A DNA stretch of 64,000 nt from Thalassomonas sp. RHCl1 (GCF_947387555.1 NZ_CANDNZ010000003.1:558001-622000), one strand, 5' to 3'. Positions 20,326 through 33,200 are shown, counted from the first letter of the stretch. Program-made: numbers and translations. The notes: a model not told the origin generated them from the letters alone.

Positions 20326-23300
20326 TTAAAACTCAACCTCATCAAGAAGTTCACTTTCAACTGAATCCAGATCGCGCTTAAGCAAATTCTTGCTTATGAC
20401 TTGTGCCACACTTGTTATATCTGAAAGTTCAAACAGATCTTTGACGTTAAATTCCATCCCGAACTCGGATTCGATCAACGCTTTCAATCTGGTAACTAAA
20501 AGTGAATGCCCCCCAAGTTCAAAGAAATTGGCGGTTATGCTAATTTTATCCGCATCCAGCTTTAACAGCGAAGACCAGATCTGCACCAGAGACTTTTCAA
20601 TATCCGTCTGTGGTGCAACATACTCGGTTTGCAGTACTACCCCTTCAAGACCGAGTAATGCCTTTTTATCTATCTTGCCATTTGCCGTTAACGACCATTC
20701 GTCAACAACCACAAAAACATCCGGCACCATATAGTCGGGCAAGGCTCGCGCAAGAGAAACTTTTAACTGCGTAACAAACGCGGTTTTTTCTTCTTCGCTC
20801 TCATGCGTGAGATCCCCTTTCACGTAAGCAACAAGTTGTTTATCACCGCTGCCCTCTCCTTTGGCAAGGACTACGGCAGAATGCACTGTTTGACATAAAT
20901 TCAGCTGGTGTTCAATTTCTGCCAGCTCAATCCTGAAACCGCGTACTTTCACCTGGTTGTCCGCCCGGCCGATAAACTCTAAATTACCGTCGCTGAGATA
21001 ACGCACCAGATCGCCGGTTTTATACAGGCGGTCATCCTCGTTATCGCTAAAGGGGTTGGCAATAAAACTTGCCTGTGTTGCCTGCTCCTGATTCAAGTAG
21101 CCGCGGGCAACCCCTGCGCCACCTGTGTATAATTCCCCTACTGCGCCTAAAGGTGTCAGGGTCAGAGAGTCAGTTAACACATAAGTGCTGGTGTTTTGGA
21201 TCGCTTTACCTATCGGTATATTCGAATTGAGTGTAACATCATTGTTAACCGAGTAACAAGTGGTAAACGTAGTATTTTCTGTCGGACCATAACCGTTAAT
21301 CACGCAAATGCCTGGAATTTTCTCCCTCACCCGGTTAACCGCATCGACATTGAGGACATCTCCTCCCGCCAGCAAATACTTGATAGCGCTGGGGGGTATC
21401 GGCATTTCACTCCACTGTTCGAATAAGCCAGAGGTTAACCATAAGGTATTGACCTCATGCCTGACGACAAAATCGGTCAGCTGCTGCAAATCAATTTGCT
21501 GTTCGCCATAAATAATACATTGTCCGCCGTTAAGTAACGGTCCCCAAAGTTCAAGCGTGGCGGCATCAAAGGCAATTGGCGCCGACTGCAAGAAGCGGGT
21601 ATTTTCATCCAAAGGCACATAATTACTGCTGTGCACCAGGCGGGTTACGCTGTGATGCTCGACCATGACCCCTTTGGGCAGACCTGTGGAGCCCGAGGTA
21701 TAAATAACATAGGCCAGATCGGCGCCTGCTTGTCCCGCACCTTCGCTGCTTTCAACTTCGGTGCAAGGGTATGTCAGTACCTTCGCTTGCAGCTCAGCAT
21801 CATCGAGGCAAAGCAATTCGAGACCTGCAGCTGAAATATCACCGTCTTGTTCAACATTCAGCGCAGCCGCCAGGTGAGTGGCGGTAAGCACATGGCGCAC
21901 GCCGGTATCAGTTAAGATATGCTGTAAACGCGCCTGGGGATACCCGGGATCTAACGGCACATAAGCGCCACCGGCTTTGAGTATGGCTAAAACGGCCACC
22001 ACCATCTCGGCAGAGCGGTTTAAACACACCCCGACAAAAGTTTCTTTTTCAACCCCTTGCGCCGACAGGTAACGGGCCAGGCGGTTGGCATTTTCATTAA
22101 GCTCGCGATAACTGAGCTGGTGATCTTCACAAACCAGGGCGATATTATCCGGGGTCTGTAAGGCTTGTGCGGCAAACAGTTCATGAATACCTTTATCTTG
22201 CGGATAATCCACGGCGCTGTTATTAAGGCCATGAATAAGGTAATCACTTTCCTGAGCCGTTAACATGGCTAAAGCATTGACCTTAGTATCGGCTGCCGGT
22301 TTGTCTGCCGAACTAAGCTCTGCCATCGCCGTTAACAGGGTTTCCAGGTGGGCATTGAACTGGCCGACATGCTCCCGGGTAAAGATACTGGTATCAAAGG
22401 TCCATTGTAAGTCCACCCCGTCCGCATTCATGCTGATACCGATATCTAAATCAAATTTTGCGGTAATACAATCACTTTCCAGCGGCGATAAGGTCACCCC
22501 GTCCAGCTCTAAGCTATTGTCCCCGTCCATGCCATAATCGCTGTCGGTGGATAACATGATCTGGAACAGCGGCGTATGGGCGGTGCTGCGCGGAATATTC
22601 AAGCGCTCTACCAGTTGCTCAAATGGCACGTCCTGATTATTTTGGGCATCAAGATGCACCTGGCGCACATGACGGAAATAATCTTCAAGTTGGTCATGAG
22701 CTGTGTCCAGACGCAGCACTAAAGTATTGACAAAGAAGCCGATCAACGGCTCAAGCTCCGCCTGCATCCGGTTTGCTATCGGGCTGCCGATAACGATATC
22801 CGAGCTGTTGCTGTGGCGGGAAAGTACCAGTGCCAGGGCGCTGTGCAGCAGCATAAACGGCGTAAGCTGATAATGCTTGGCCAGCGCCTGTAACTGCTGC
22901 GCCACCCGGGACGATAACTTGCCGGAAACGATATCCCCGACATGCTGTTTCTCTTCCGGTCTGGCCTTGTCCAGCACTAACGAATGCACCGCAGGCACAT
23001 CGCTTAATTGCTTGTCCCAGTAACTCAATTGTTTTTCCAGCACTTCACCCTGCAACCACTGTCGCTGCCAATGGGCGTAGTCGGCGTATTGGATTTCAAG
23101 CGGCGGCAAAGGATTGGCCTGGCCTGAAGCTATCGCCTTGTATTGGCTGACAAACTCACGTACCAGTACTTCCATTGACCAGCCATCGGAGGCAATATGG
23201 TGCATATTAAATAACAACGCTCCGGTGCCCGACTCCTTATCCAGGGCGACATAACTGGCACGGACCATTAAATCTTTAGTTAAATCAAAAGACTGCCTCA

Positions 23301-26300
23301 TGTCAGCGTCAATCAGGGCGCTTAACTGGTACTGGCGCAAACCGGCATCCAGACCGGACAAATCATGTCGGGTCAGTTTAAAGTCAGCTTCCGGCATAAT
23401 CTGCTGTAACGCTTCGCCGCCTTGTACAAGCTGCTGCGCCGGGCTGTTGTGTTCATTGCTGTCAAATTTGCTTTCTAAAGTTTTTGCCAGTTTATTTTCA
23501 AACTTGTCTTCAAAGTGCTGTTCAAATTTGCTTTCAAAACTGTCAGTCGCTTTGTCTTCAACCTTCTTTTCCGGGCTCTTTTCCGGACTCTTTTCAAGAT
23601 AACGGGTACGCAGGATTTCATGACGGTCGATAATCCGGCCAAGCGCCTGCTCTGCGATATCCGCATCAAATGCGCCGCTGACTTCAAACGCCACCGGCAT
23701 ATTGTATTCGGCGCTGCCCCCCTGCAACTGGTCGATAAACCATAACCTTTGCTGGGCAAAAGATAACGCCATGGTATCGTTATTTCGGGCAACCGGTTTT
23801 ACCTGGGGTATCAGGCTGGCGGATGTCTTCTCGGCGATCACCTGTGCCAGCTCCAGGATAGTACCGGCATCAAACACGGCTTTCACCGAGACTTCTACCT
23901 TCAGCTGCTTTCTGATCTCCGCTACTAAACGTACGGTGAGCAGCGAATGTCCCCCCAGGGCAAAGAAGTTGGCATCTGTGCTGATTTGTCCGGCATCCAT
24001 TTTTAATAACCGGCCCCAGATTTCACTCAGGGTTTGCTCGACCGGCGTTTGTGGGGCAAGATAATTCCCTTGTGCGCCATTGCTGTCCGGGGACGGCAGG
24101 GCTTTTTTATCTATCTTACCGTTGGCGGTCAAAGGCCATTGCTCCATTACCACAAAAGCCGCCGGCACCATATATTCCGGCAAGGTCTGTTGCAGCGTAT
24201 CTTTTAACGACTCAATAAACGCCGCCTGCCCTGAGGCCGAAGCTTCAAAGGTTTGCGGGTTGACATAAGCCGCCAGCTGTTTTTGCCCGGTTTCATCTTC
24301 CAGGGCAAGCACCAGGGTGCTGGCGACATTATCGCAGCGGGACAGCTGGTTTTCAATTTCTCCCAGCTCGATACGGAATCCCCGGATTTTCACCTGATCA
24401 TCGGCCCGGCCGATAAACTCCAGGTTACCGTCGGGCAGGTAACGCACCAGGTCACCACTTTTATAAAGACGTTCATCGCCATTTTCGCTAAACGGACTGG
24501 CAATAAAGCTCTCTTGTGTCAGCTGCGCCTGGTTCAAATAACCGCGGGCAACCCCTTCGCCGCCGATATAAAGTTCGCCGACACTGCCAAAAGGCGTCAC
24601 TTGTTTAAATTCGTTCAGCACGTACAAGGCAACATTTTTGTTCGCCTTGCCGATTGGCGGCGTATTATAGCTGATCTCCCCGGCCTTGATATGGTAACCA
24701 CATGCCGTAACCGTGGCTTCGGTCGGCCCGTAGGTATTGATCAACTCAGGTGCGTCAGGCTCGCTTAACCAGGCTTTAACCAGGGGCAGCTGCAAGGCTT
24801 CTCCGCCAACAATCACCAGACGTAACGCCTCTGGCGGCGATACCCGAGCATTTAACATCAGCTGATGCCAGAATGAAGTCGGTAAACTGACGATGGAAAC
24901 CTGGTATAAACGGCAAAACTGGTAAAAGGCCACCAGATCCCCCATGCAATCCTCATCCCTTAATACCAGGGTTGCGCCGTGACATAAGGCGCCGAAATAC
25001 TCTTCGACAAAAATATCAAAGTTGATGGTGGAAAACTGTAAAACATTATCCTCAGCCCGGATTTGGTAACGATCCCTGACATTACTCAGGAAACAGTTAA
25101 GCTGACGGTGCTCCACCATCACCCCTTTAGGGCGCCCGGTAGAACCTGAGGTATAGATCACATAGGCCAGGTTCCCCGGGGTGACCCCGGTAACTGATGA
25201 CGATAAATTCTCTGCCGGGTATTGCGCCAAATCTTCCCGATCCAGGCAAAATCCGATACGGCCGGTTAAATCCAGCGCCGCGCCAAGTGAGCTTTTGGTG
25301 ATCACCAGTTTTAAATCGGCATCATCAAGCATATGTGACAATCTTTCCTGCGGATAGGCGGGATCAAGCGGCACATAGGCGCCGCCGGCCTTCAATATCG
25401 CCAAAATGGCCACCGTCATCTCCAGCGAGCGGTCCAGGCAAATACCGACCAGGGAGTCCGGTTTAACCCCCTGCCCGTGCAGGTAATGGGCTAAGCGGTT
25501 GGCCTGCTCATTCAATTGGCCGTAGCTGAGTTTGCTGTCGCCAAAAACAACGGCGGTATCATCAGGACGCGCGGCAGCGCACTGTTCAAATAACTCATGC
25601 ACCAGTTTGTCTTTGGCATATTCAAGCGCATTATCGTTAAGGGTTTCCAGCAAATATTGCTCTTGCGCTGTTGACAGCATAGACAGATCTGCGGTGTTGA
25701 CTTCTTCGCCGCGCCCCAGCTCGGCCGCTACTTTGGCATAGGCGGTTAGCAGGTTAAGCATATGCTCGTTAAACTCGCTGATATGCTCATGGCTGAAGAT
25801 ACTGGTATCGTAAGTCCAGGTGAGCGCCACACCGTCGTCATTCATGCATAAGTCGACATCGATATCAAACTTGGAGGTGATCTCCTGCCCCGCCAGTGGC
25901 GACAGGGTGATCCCCGCCAGCTCCAGTTTATTGTCCGCAGGCTTATCGCCTAAGGCATAATCACTGTTACTGGCCATCATCAGCTGGAACAACGGGGTAT
26001 ATGAGGTATCCCGGGTCACGTTTAAACGTTCCACCAGCTGCTCAAGCGGCACATCCTGGTTGTTTTGGGCATCAAGATGCACCTGGCGCACATGCTGTAA
26101 ATACTGATCCAAACGCTGGTAACTGGTATCAAGTCTCAATACTAAAGTATTGACAAAAAAGCCGATCAGCGGCTCAAGTTCCGACTGCATCCGGTTGGCT
26201 ACCGAAGTGCCGATCACGATATCATGACTGTTACTGTGACGCGAATACACCAGGGCCAGGGCACTGTGCAATAACATAAAGGGCGTTAAATTAAATTGCC

Positions 26301-27270
26301 GGGCAAGGGATTGTAACGACTGTGCCACCGACTTAGGCAGCTGGCCTGAAACACAAGCTCCCATATGCTGCTGCACCTCAGGTCTTGGCTTATCCAACAC
26401 CAGGTTATGTACCTGCGGGGCATCCGCCAATTGCTTATCCCAATAAGCCAGCTGCTTGTCCAGGACTTCCCCCTGCAGCCACTGCCTTTGCCATTGGGCA
26501 TAATCGCTGTATTGGATTTCCAGGGGGGGAAACGGATCCGCCTGCCCCAGAGAAATCACCTGATATTGGCTGACAAACTCACGTATTAACACATCCATCG
26601 ACCAGCCGTCGGAGGCGATATGATGCATATTAAATAACAGTACCCCTTTTGCCTGGTCGCCGCTACCTTCACTTAAAGTGACAAAACCGGCGCGTACCAT
26701 AAGATCTTTTGTTAAATCAAAAGACTGGTGCAAGTCCCGGGCAATTAATGCCGATAGCTGCTCCGCCTGCTCTTGCTCGTTCAAGCTGCTCAGATCATGG
26801 CGGGCGAACTGAAAGTTTACGTCCTCCCGGATATGCTGCAGGGTCTCATCCTGGTTTTCGATATAAACGGTGCGCAGGATTTCATGGCGCTTGATAATAC
26901 GCTCCAGTGCCTGCTCGGCGGTAGCCAGATCAAAATCCCCCACCACTTCAAAGGCTGCGGGCATATTATATTCGGCACTACCGCCATTAAGCTTGTCCAT
27001 AAACCACAAACGCTGCTGGGAGAAAGAAAGCGATACCGGCGCTCCGCTGCGTTCAAACCGGGTTACTTTGGTTCTCGCTACTTTATCCTGTGAGCTGTAC
27101 TGGCCGAGGAAATCAATGATTTCAGCCTTGTTCGCCACGATTTCCTGCTTAAGGGCAGGAGAAAAAACACTGCCTTTTTTTTGCTTGAAACCTAACTTAC
27201 CATCCTCTAAAAAAAGGTGAATCCCTTCATCCAATGCTTTTTCAATAATGCTTTCCGCTTTTATAGCCAT
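20326..27270 (-). CDS. Two-module NRPS
   Basis: A 2314-residue elongation synthetase. Order: TubC-type docking domain (1-58), C1 (SLSFSQQRLWF near 80, HHIASDG near 217), A1 (from about 557), T1 (near 1107), C2 (HH near 1357), A2 (from about 1695), T2 (LGGHSLL near 2252), then a short acidic tail ending ELLDEVEF. The module 1 code DIESVVTVT has E at position 239, as in published codes for Orn, Lys and Dab (basic residues). Module 2 reads DALWLAGTF, Val-like. C2 carries an extra charged repeat of about 50 residues (roughly 1224-1275) near its N-terminus that the sister C domains lack. The start overlaps the end of the upstream NRPS gene by 10 bases, with a GAAGAAGG ribosome-binding site just before it. 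Confidence 0.97.
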   Translation of the reverse strand: MAIKAESIIEKALDEGIHLFLEDGKLGFKQKKGSVFSPALKQEIVANKAEIIDFLGQYSSQDKVARTKVTRFERSGAPVSLSFSQQRLWFMDKLNGGSAEYNMPAAFEVVGDFDLATAEQALERIIKRHEILRTVYIENQDETLQHIREDVNFQFARHDLSSLNEQEQAEQLSALIARDLHQSFDLTKDLMVRAGFVTLSEGSGDQAKGVLLFNMHHIASDGWSMDVLIREFVSQYQVISLGQADPFPPLEIQYSDYAQWQRQWLQGEVLDKQLAYWDKQLADAPQVHNLVLDKPRPEVQQHMGACVSGQLPKSVAQSLQSLARQFNLTPFMLLHSALALVYSRHSNSHDIVIGTSVANRMQSELEPLIGFFVNTLVLRLDTSYQRLDQYLQHVRQVHLDAQNNQDVPLEQLVERLNVTRDTSYTPLFQLMMASNSDYALGDKPADNKLELAGITLSPLAGQEITSKFDIDVDLCMNDDGVALTWTYDTSIFSHEHISEFNEHMLNLLTAYAKVAAELGRGEEVNTADLSMLSTAQEQYLLETLNDNALEYAKDKLVHELFEQCAAARPDDTAVVFGDSKLSYGQLNEQANRLAHYLHGQGVKPDSLVGICLDRSLEMTVAILAILKAGGAYVPLDPAYPQERLSHMLDDADLKLVITKSSLGAALDLTGRIGFCLDREDLAQYPAENLSSSVTGVTPGNLAYVIYTSGSTGRPKGVMVEHRQLNCFLSNVRDRYQIRAEDNVLQFSTINFDIFVEEYFGALCHGATLVLRDEDCMGDLVAFYQFCRLYQVSIVSLPTSFWHQLMLNARVSPPEALRLVIVGGEALQLPLVKAWLSEPDAPELINTYGPTEATVTACGYHIKAGEISYNTPPIGKANKNVALYVLNEFKQVTPFGSVGELYIGGEGVARGYLNQAQLTQESFIASPFSENGDERLYKSGDLVRYLPDGNLEFIGRADDQVKIRGFRIELGEIENQLSRCDNVASTLVLALEDETGQKQLAAYVNPQTFEASASGQAAFIESLKDTLQQTLPEYMVPAAFVVMEQWPLTANGKIDKKALPSPDSNGAQGNYLAPQTPVEQTLSEIWGRLLKMDAGQISTDANFFALGGHSLLTVRLVAEIRKQLKVEVSVKAVFDAGTILELAQVIAEKTSASLIPQVKPVARNNDTMALSFAQQRLWFIDQLQGGSAEYNMPVAFEVSGAFDADIAEQALGRIIDRHEILRTRYLEKSPEKSPEKKVEDKATDSFESKFEQHFEDKFENKLAKTLESKFDSNEHNSPAQQLVQGGEALQQIMPEADFKLTRHDLSGLDAGLRQYQLSALIDADMRQSFDLTKDLMVRASYVALDKESGTGALLFNMHHIASDGWSMEVLVREFVSQYKAIASGQANPLPPLEIQYADYAHWQRQWLQGEVLEKQLSYWDKQLSDVPAVHSLVLDKARPEEKQHVGDIVSGKLSSRVAQQLQALAKHYQLTPFMLLHSALALVLSRHSNSSDIVIGSPIANRMQAELEPLIGFFVNTLVLRLDTAHDQLEDYFRHVRQVHLDAQNNQDVPFEQLVERLNIPRSTAHTPLFQIMLSTDSDYGMDGDNSLELDGVTLSPLESDCITAKFDLDIGISMNADGVDLQWTFDTSIFTREHVGQFNAHLETLLTAMAELSSADKPAADTKVNALAMLTAQESDYLIHGLNNSAVDYPQDKGIHELFAAQALQTPDNIALVCEDHQLSYRELNENANRLARYLSAQGVEKETFVGVCLNRSAEMVVAVLAILKAGGAYVPLDPGYPQARLQHILTDTGVRHVLTATHLAAALNVEQDGDISAAGLELLCLDDAELQAKVLTYPCTEVESSEGAGQAGADLAYVIYTSGSTGLPKGVMVEHHSVTRLVHSSNYVPLDENTRFLQSAPIAFDAATLELWGPLLNGGQCIIYGEQQIDLQQLTDFVVRHEVNTLWLTSGLFEQWSEMPIPPSAIKYLLAGGDVLNVDAVNRVREKIPGICVINGYGPTENTTFTTCYSVNNDVTLNSNIPIGKAIQNTSTYVLTDSLTLTPLGAVGELYTGGAGVARGYLNQEQATQASFIANPFSDNEDDRLYKTGDLVRYLSDGNLEFIGRADNQVKVRGFRIELAEIEHQLNLCQTVHSAVVLAKGEGSGDKQLVAYVKGDLTHESEEEKTAFVTQLKVSLARALPDYMVPDVFVVVDEWSLTANGKIDKKALLGLEGVVLQTEYVAPQTDIEKSLVQIWSSLLKLDADKISITANFFELGGHSLLVTRLKALIESEFGMEFNVKDLFELSDITSVAQVISKNLLKRDLDSVESELLDEVEF
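23440..23600 (-). repeat. Charged repeat insertion inside an NRPS C domain
   Basis: In the second C domain of the 2314-residue NRPS, the sequence between ILRTRYLEK and the LQQIMPEADF strand is expanded by short repeats: SPEKSPEK followed by several FExKFE-like units rich in Lys, Glu and Phe. The equivalent place in the sister C domains holds only about 10-15 residues. The reading frame is intact. It looks like an in-frame expansion in a surface loop; its role is unknown. Confidence 0.75.
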
Positions 27271-30200
27271 CCTTCTTCCCCTACTTCGGCATCGTCCAGA
27301 CCTGCGTCTATGGTTTTAGCCAGTAATAAATTATCAATATAAGTTGCAACATTATGAATCGTCTGAGATTCAAATAACTTTGCCACGGTACTTTCAACGT
27401 CAAAATGGTTTTTGATCTCGGTGATCATTCTAATCACCAACAAAGAATGTCCCCCTAAGGCAAAAAAACTTGCCCGGGTACTGAGTGTATCTGCGTCACG
27501 TTTAAGCAACTTGCCCCAAATCTGCGCCAGAGCGGTTTCGGTTTCGGTTTGCGGTGCGACATATTCACCTTGTATCAAACTATTATCCGGCGCCGGTAAG
27601 GCTTTTTTGTCCAACTTACCGTTTGCCGTTAACGGCAGTTCATCCATAACAACCACAGCCGAAGGCAGCATATAGGCCGGTAACTTCGCCTGCAGTTGCG
27701 CCATGATGTGCTGGGTGATTTCATGCTCTTTTTCTGCCTGGGCAGCCGCCTGCTCCGCCAAAGTGACATAAGCCACCAGAGTCTTATCTCCCGGCTCGTC
27801 TTCCCGCACCAGTATCAGGCTATTGGCAACCTCCTCGCATAAGGCAAGCTGAGACTCGATTTCTTCTACTTCAATCCTGAAGCCGCGAATTTTGACCTGG
27901 TTATCTCCCCGGCCAACAAACTCCAGCTCGCCGTTTTTGCCATAACGCGCTAAATCTCCGGTGCGGTATAATATCGAGTCTTTTTCACTGCTAAACGGAT
28001 TGGCAATAAAGTGTTTGTCGGTTTTTTCCTTATCATTAAAGTAACCGGCCCCCACCATGGCGCCTGTGACATAGACCTCTCCGACCGCCCCTTCAGGCAC
28101 CAGTGACAGGGACTGTGTCAGCAACAATACCTGGCTGTGTTTCAAGGGCTTGCCGATAGGCACAGAGCGGCCGTCATCCTGATAACAAGTGACATCGCAG
28201 ATAGTCGCGATCACTGTGGTTTCTGTCGGTCCATAGGTATTTAATAACCTGATCTCCCCCGCCACATGCTGCTGCCATTGCTGCAGATGACTGCCCGACA
28301 TGGCCTCGCCGCCGGTGATCAGCAAGCGCAGCGATGTATCCCGGCTATCAGAGGCCAGTTGTTCATCGACACATAACTGGTGCCAATAGGCGGTAGGCAA
28401 TGATGCCAGCGTGATCTGATATTCTTTCAGCCATTGCCAGTATTGTTGACAACTCGGCAGCTTGCCCGGAGGCGGCAACACTAAGGTTCCGCCGCACAAG
28501 AGTGAGGCGCTTAATTCTTCGATAAAAATATCAAATGAAATCGATGAAAATTGCAGCACTCGATCCGATGGGGTCAACTGATAATCCTGCTCGATCCCTT
28601 CCAGGTAAGCGGCCCAGTTATTATGGGTTATCATCACCCCTTTAGGCTGCCCGGTGGAGCCTGAGGTATAAATCATATAGGCAATATTGTCGCTGCTGTG
28701 CTCTGAGGCCAGGTTCGTCTTTGGTTGACGGTCAATATCTGTCTCCTGGCCGCCGCCAAGACTCACGACCCGGGTTTCCCCGTTTAGCTGCAACAATTCG
28801 GATAAATGCGCCTGGGTAACAAGATGTTTTACCCCGGAATTATCCAGCATATAATTTAACCTTGCTTCGGGATAGCCGGGATCCAGCGGTACGTATCCGC
28901 CACCGGCTTTTAATATTCCCAGCATAGCGATCACCATTTCCAGCGAGCGCTCGAAGCAAAGCCCGACTAAAGTGCCCGCCTGTACTCCCTGCTCCCTTAA
29001 ATAATGACCGAGCTGGTTGGCCCTTTCATTAAGCTGACGGTAACTGAGCTCTTCATCCGCCAAGGTTAATGCGATTTTATCCGGGGTATCCGCCGCCCGC
29101 TTTTCAAAGATTTCATGAATCAGCATCTCTTGCGGCTCATCCGCCCGGCACTCATTCACGGGGGCAAGCAGCTGCTCACTTTCCTGCTCAGATAACATGG
29201 CCAAAGCAGCGACTTGTGTCCCGGCAACATCTGCCCCCTGTTGTTGCAGCTGTGCCATAGCATTTAACACATTGAGCAAATGTTCATTAAACTGGCTGAC
29301 ATGTTCATGGCTAAACAAGCCGGTATCATAAGTCCAGTTTAAAGATACCCCTTGCTCATCGAGCACCATATCGATATCCAAATCAAACTTAGTACTGATG
29401 TGCTCGCTTGATAGCGGCGTCAGGCTGGTATCTGCCATTGCCAGGCTATTATCCCCCAGTCCATAGTCGGTATTTGTTCCCATCATGATTTGGAACAAGG
29501 GGGTATAGGAAGTGCCCCTGGGCACTTTTAACTGTTCAACCAGTTGTTCGAACGGCACATCCTGATTTGCCTGGGCATCTAAGTGTACCTGGCGGATATG
29601 ACGTAAATAGTCTGCCAGCAGCTGATGGCCGGTATCGACCCTCAATACTAAGGTGTTCACAAAGAAGCCGATCAAAGGTTCAAGCTCCGCCTGCATCCTG
29701 TTGGCCACAGCGGTACCGATAATAATATCGTTACTGTTACTATGGCGGGACAACACCAGGCTCAGCGCGGCGTGTAACAGCATAAAAGGCGTGAGCTTAT
29801 ATTGTCCGGCCAGCGCCTGCAGCGAGGCGGCAATATCGGCAGGTAATTGTCCGCGAACACTTGCCCCCAGGTGTGAAGGCACCTCGGGCCGTGCTTTATC
29901 CAGCACTAAAGAATGTACCGGCGGTACTTCCGCCAGTTGCTGCTGCCAGTAATCAAGCTGTGACGCAAACTGCTCTCCCTGCGACCATTCCTGCTGCCAG
30001 TGGGCATAATCGGCATATTGAATATCAAGCTCAGGCAGCGAGATAGTCTGTCCCTTAGTGATCGCCTGATAGGCAGCAACAAATTCCCGTATCAGCACAC
30101 TCATCGACCAGCCGTCACCGGCGATATGGTGCATATTAAATAATAAGGCGCCCCTGGCCTGTTTTTCACTGGTGCTGTTTTCTAATGCAACATAACTGGC

Positions 30201-33200
30201 GCGCACCATTAAGTCTGTCGACAGCACAAACGGCTTTTGCACATCCTGTTCAATTAACTGAAGCAACTCCTGCTGCTGCACTTGCTGCTCAAGCGCGGTA
30301 AAATCATGCCGGGTTATCGCAAAACTAAAATCTGACAGGATTTTTTGCTGTGTTTGCTTGTCCTGTTCAATATAAACCGTGCGCAGCACCTGGTGACGCT
30401 TGATAATGGCGCTCAGGGCCTGCTCTGCGGCATGAATATCAAAAGCCCCCTGCACTTCAAAGGCGGCTGGCATATTATATTCCGGGCTACCCCCCTGCAA
30501 CTGGTCGATCACCCATAACCTTTGCTGGGCAAAAGATAACGGCATGGTCTCCTGTCCCCGGGTAACCGGCAGCACCTGGAGCCTTAACGGCGTCCGGACA
30601 TCCGCTTCGATCAGCTGTGCCATCGCCTGGATAGTACCGGCGTCAAAGACCGCTTTTACCGCCAGTTCAACCTCCAGCTGTTTGCGGATCTCCGCCACCA
30701 GGCGTATGGTTAACAGCGAATGGCCCCCCAGGGCAAAAAAGTCTGCTCCTGTGCTGATCTTATCGGCCTCAAGGTTTAACAGCTGTGCCCAGATGTTCAC
30801 CAGCTTGCTTTCAAGCTCGGTTTGCGGCGCCTGGTAATTGCCCTGCAATAAGGCAGCATCAGGCGAAGGCAAGGCTTTTTTATCCACCTTGCCGTTGGCG
30901 GTCACCGGCCAGTCATAGATAACAACAAACATCGCCGGTACCATATAATGCGGCAAAGATGCGGTTAATGTCTGTTTCAACGATTCGATCAGAGAGGTTT
31001 GCTGCTCTTCGGTGATGTCCTTGATTTCAGGTGTAATATAGGCCAGCAGTTGCTTTTGTCCCGCCTGCACTTCCCGGGTAGTCACCAGACAGGAGCTCAG
31101 GCCCTGACAGCTTGATAACTGGTTTTCAATTTCTCCCAGCTCGATCCTGAAGCCGTTGATTTTCACCTGGTCATCCACCCGGCCGATAAAGTCCAGATCG
31201 CCGTTGGCCAAATAGCGCACCAGATCCCCGGTTTTATATAGGCGATCTTCCGCCTTGTCGGAAAACGGGTTTTGAATAAAACTCTTTTGTGTTAACTGCG
31301 CTTTATTTAAGTAACCGCGGGAAACGCCGTCGCCGCCGATATAAAGCTCGCCGATACAACCTTTGGGGGTTAATCTGAAGGCCTGATCAAACACATAAAG
31401 CGAGACATTGGCCATCGCCCGTCCGATAGACACAGGCCCTTGCGGCTCCAACTCAGCAATACTCGCACACACCGTGCCTTCGGAAGGACCATAGGCATTA
31501 AACATCCTGCATTTTGACGCCCAGATTTTTACCAGCGCGGGATCACAGGCTTCGCCGGCGACAATCAGGCTCTCCAGGGCATAATCCCGGTGGTGATCCA
31601 ATAAAGCGAGTAATGCCGGCGGCAGGGTGACATGGCTGATGCTTTCTTTAAGTAACACCTGCTGTAAGGTATCCGCCGACTGCCGGGTTTGCTCGTCGCA
31701 TACCACCAGCGCCGCTCCAATGACAAACGCCATCAGCCACTCGGACGTTGCCGCATCAAAATTAAGGGAAGCAAACTGTAATACCCGGCTGTTTTCTTGC
31801 ACAGCAAAAGCCTGGCTTTGGCTCAGGCCTAAATTCACTGCGCCCCTGTGCTCCAGCAGCACCCCTTTGGGCTGCCCGGTTGAGCCTGAGGTATAGATGA
31901 CATAAGCCAGGCTGTTGGCATCGAGATCTTTGGCAATAAGAGGATTTTCACAGGAAAAATCTCTGGACAGCTGCTGCCAGGTTTCCAGCTCGATCACTTC
32001 GATTTTATCGCTATCGAAAAGGCTGGCATTTAGCTCAGCCTGGCTGATGACATATTTAAGGCCGGTATCGGCAAGCATATACTCCAGCCGTGCCTGCGGA
32101 TAGGCGGGATCCAGGGGCACGTAGGCACCGCCGGCTTTAAGGACCGCTAAAATCGCCACCAGCATTTCATGGGAGCGTTCCAGGCAGATACCGACAAAAT
32201 CTTCTGTCTGTACGCCGCGCTCGCGCAGATAGTGGGCGAGGCGGTTGGCCCTTTCGTTCAGTTCGCGGTAGCTCAGCTCGGTGCCGTTAAAACTCAGCGC
32301 AAGATTATCCGGCGTTGCTGCCGCCTGCGCTTCAAATAATTCATGGATCAGTTTATCCTGCGGATATTCCTGACGGGTATCGTTAAGCACATTAAGTAAG
32401 TAGTCACTTTCCTGCTCGGACATGATGTCAAGGAAAGCTAATTCGGTCTCTGCCAGCCCCTTGCTCTGCGCCATTGAAGTTAACAGGATCGCCAGGTGTT
32501 CAATTAACTGCTCGGCATGTTCACGGTTAAACAGATTGGTATCATAAATCCAGTCCAGCCCCACCCCCTGCTCGGAGATGTTGATGGCCACTTCCAGATC
32601 AAATTTTGCGCTGATGGTATCACTGGCTAAAGGAGAAAGTCTTGCCCCGTTTAGATCCATGACCTCACCGGCGGAGGTCTCCCCTAAGGCAAAATCGTTA
32701 TTGGTAGATAACATGATCTGGAATAACGGCGTATAGGCACTGTTGCGGGGGATATTCAAGCGTTCGACGATTTGTTCAAACGGCACATCCTGGTTGTTTT
32801 GCGCGTCAAAATGTACCTGGCGCACATGGGCCAAATAATCATCCAGCCGGGCATGGCTTGTATCCAACCTAAGCACTAAATTGTTGACAAAAAAGCCGAT
32901 CAGCGGCTCAAGTTCCGACTGCATCCGGTTGGCTACCGGGGTACCGATCACGATATCCGTGCTGTTGCTGTGTCTGGACAATACCAGGGCTAATGCACTG
33001 TGCATCAGCATAAAAGGCGTTAATTTATAACGGCCGGCAATATCCTGAAGCTGTTTGGCGATATCACCGGATAGCTGGCGGCTGACCCGATCGGCGCTAT
33101 GTCCCTTGATATCTGGTCTGGGATGATCCAGGGCTAAGGTGTGCACCGGCGGCATATCCGCCAATTGTTTGTCCCAGTAGCCCAGCTGCTGCTCCAGCAC

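Noticed and set aside
20391-20734. Plus-strand ORF opposite the NRPS T/A region
   Set aside because: Entirely antisense to conserved NRPS codons, with no initiation signals.
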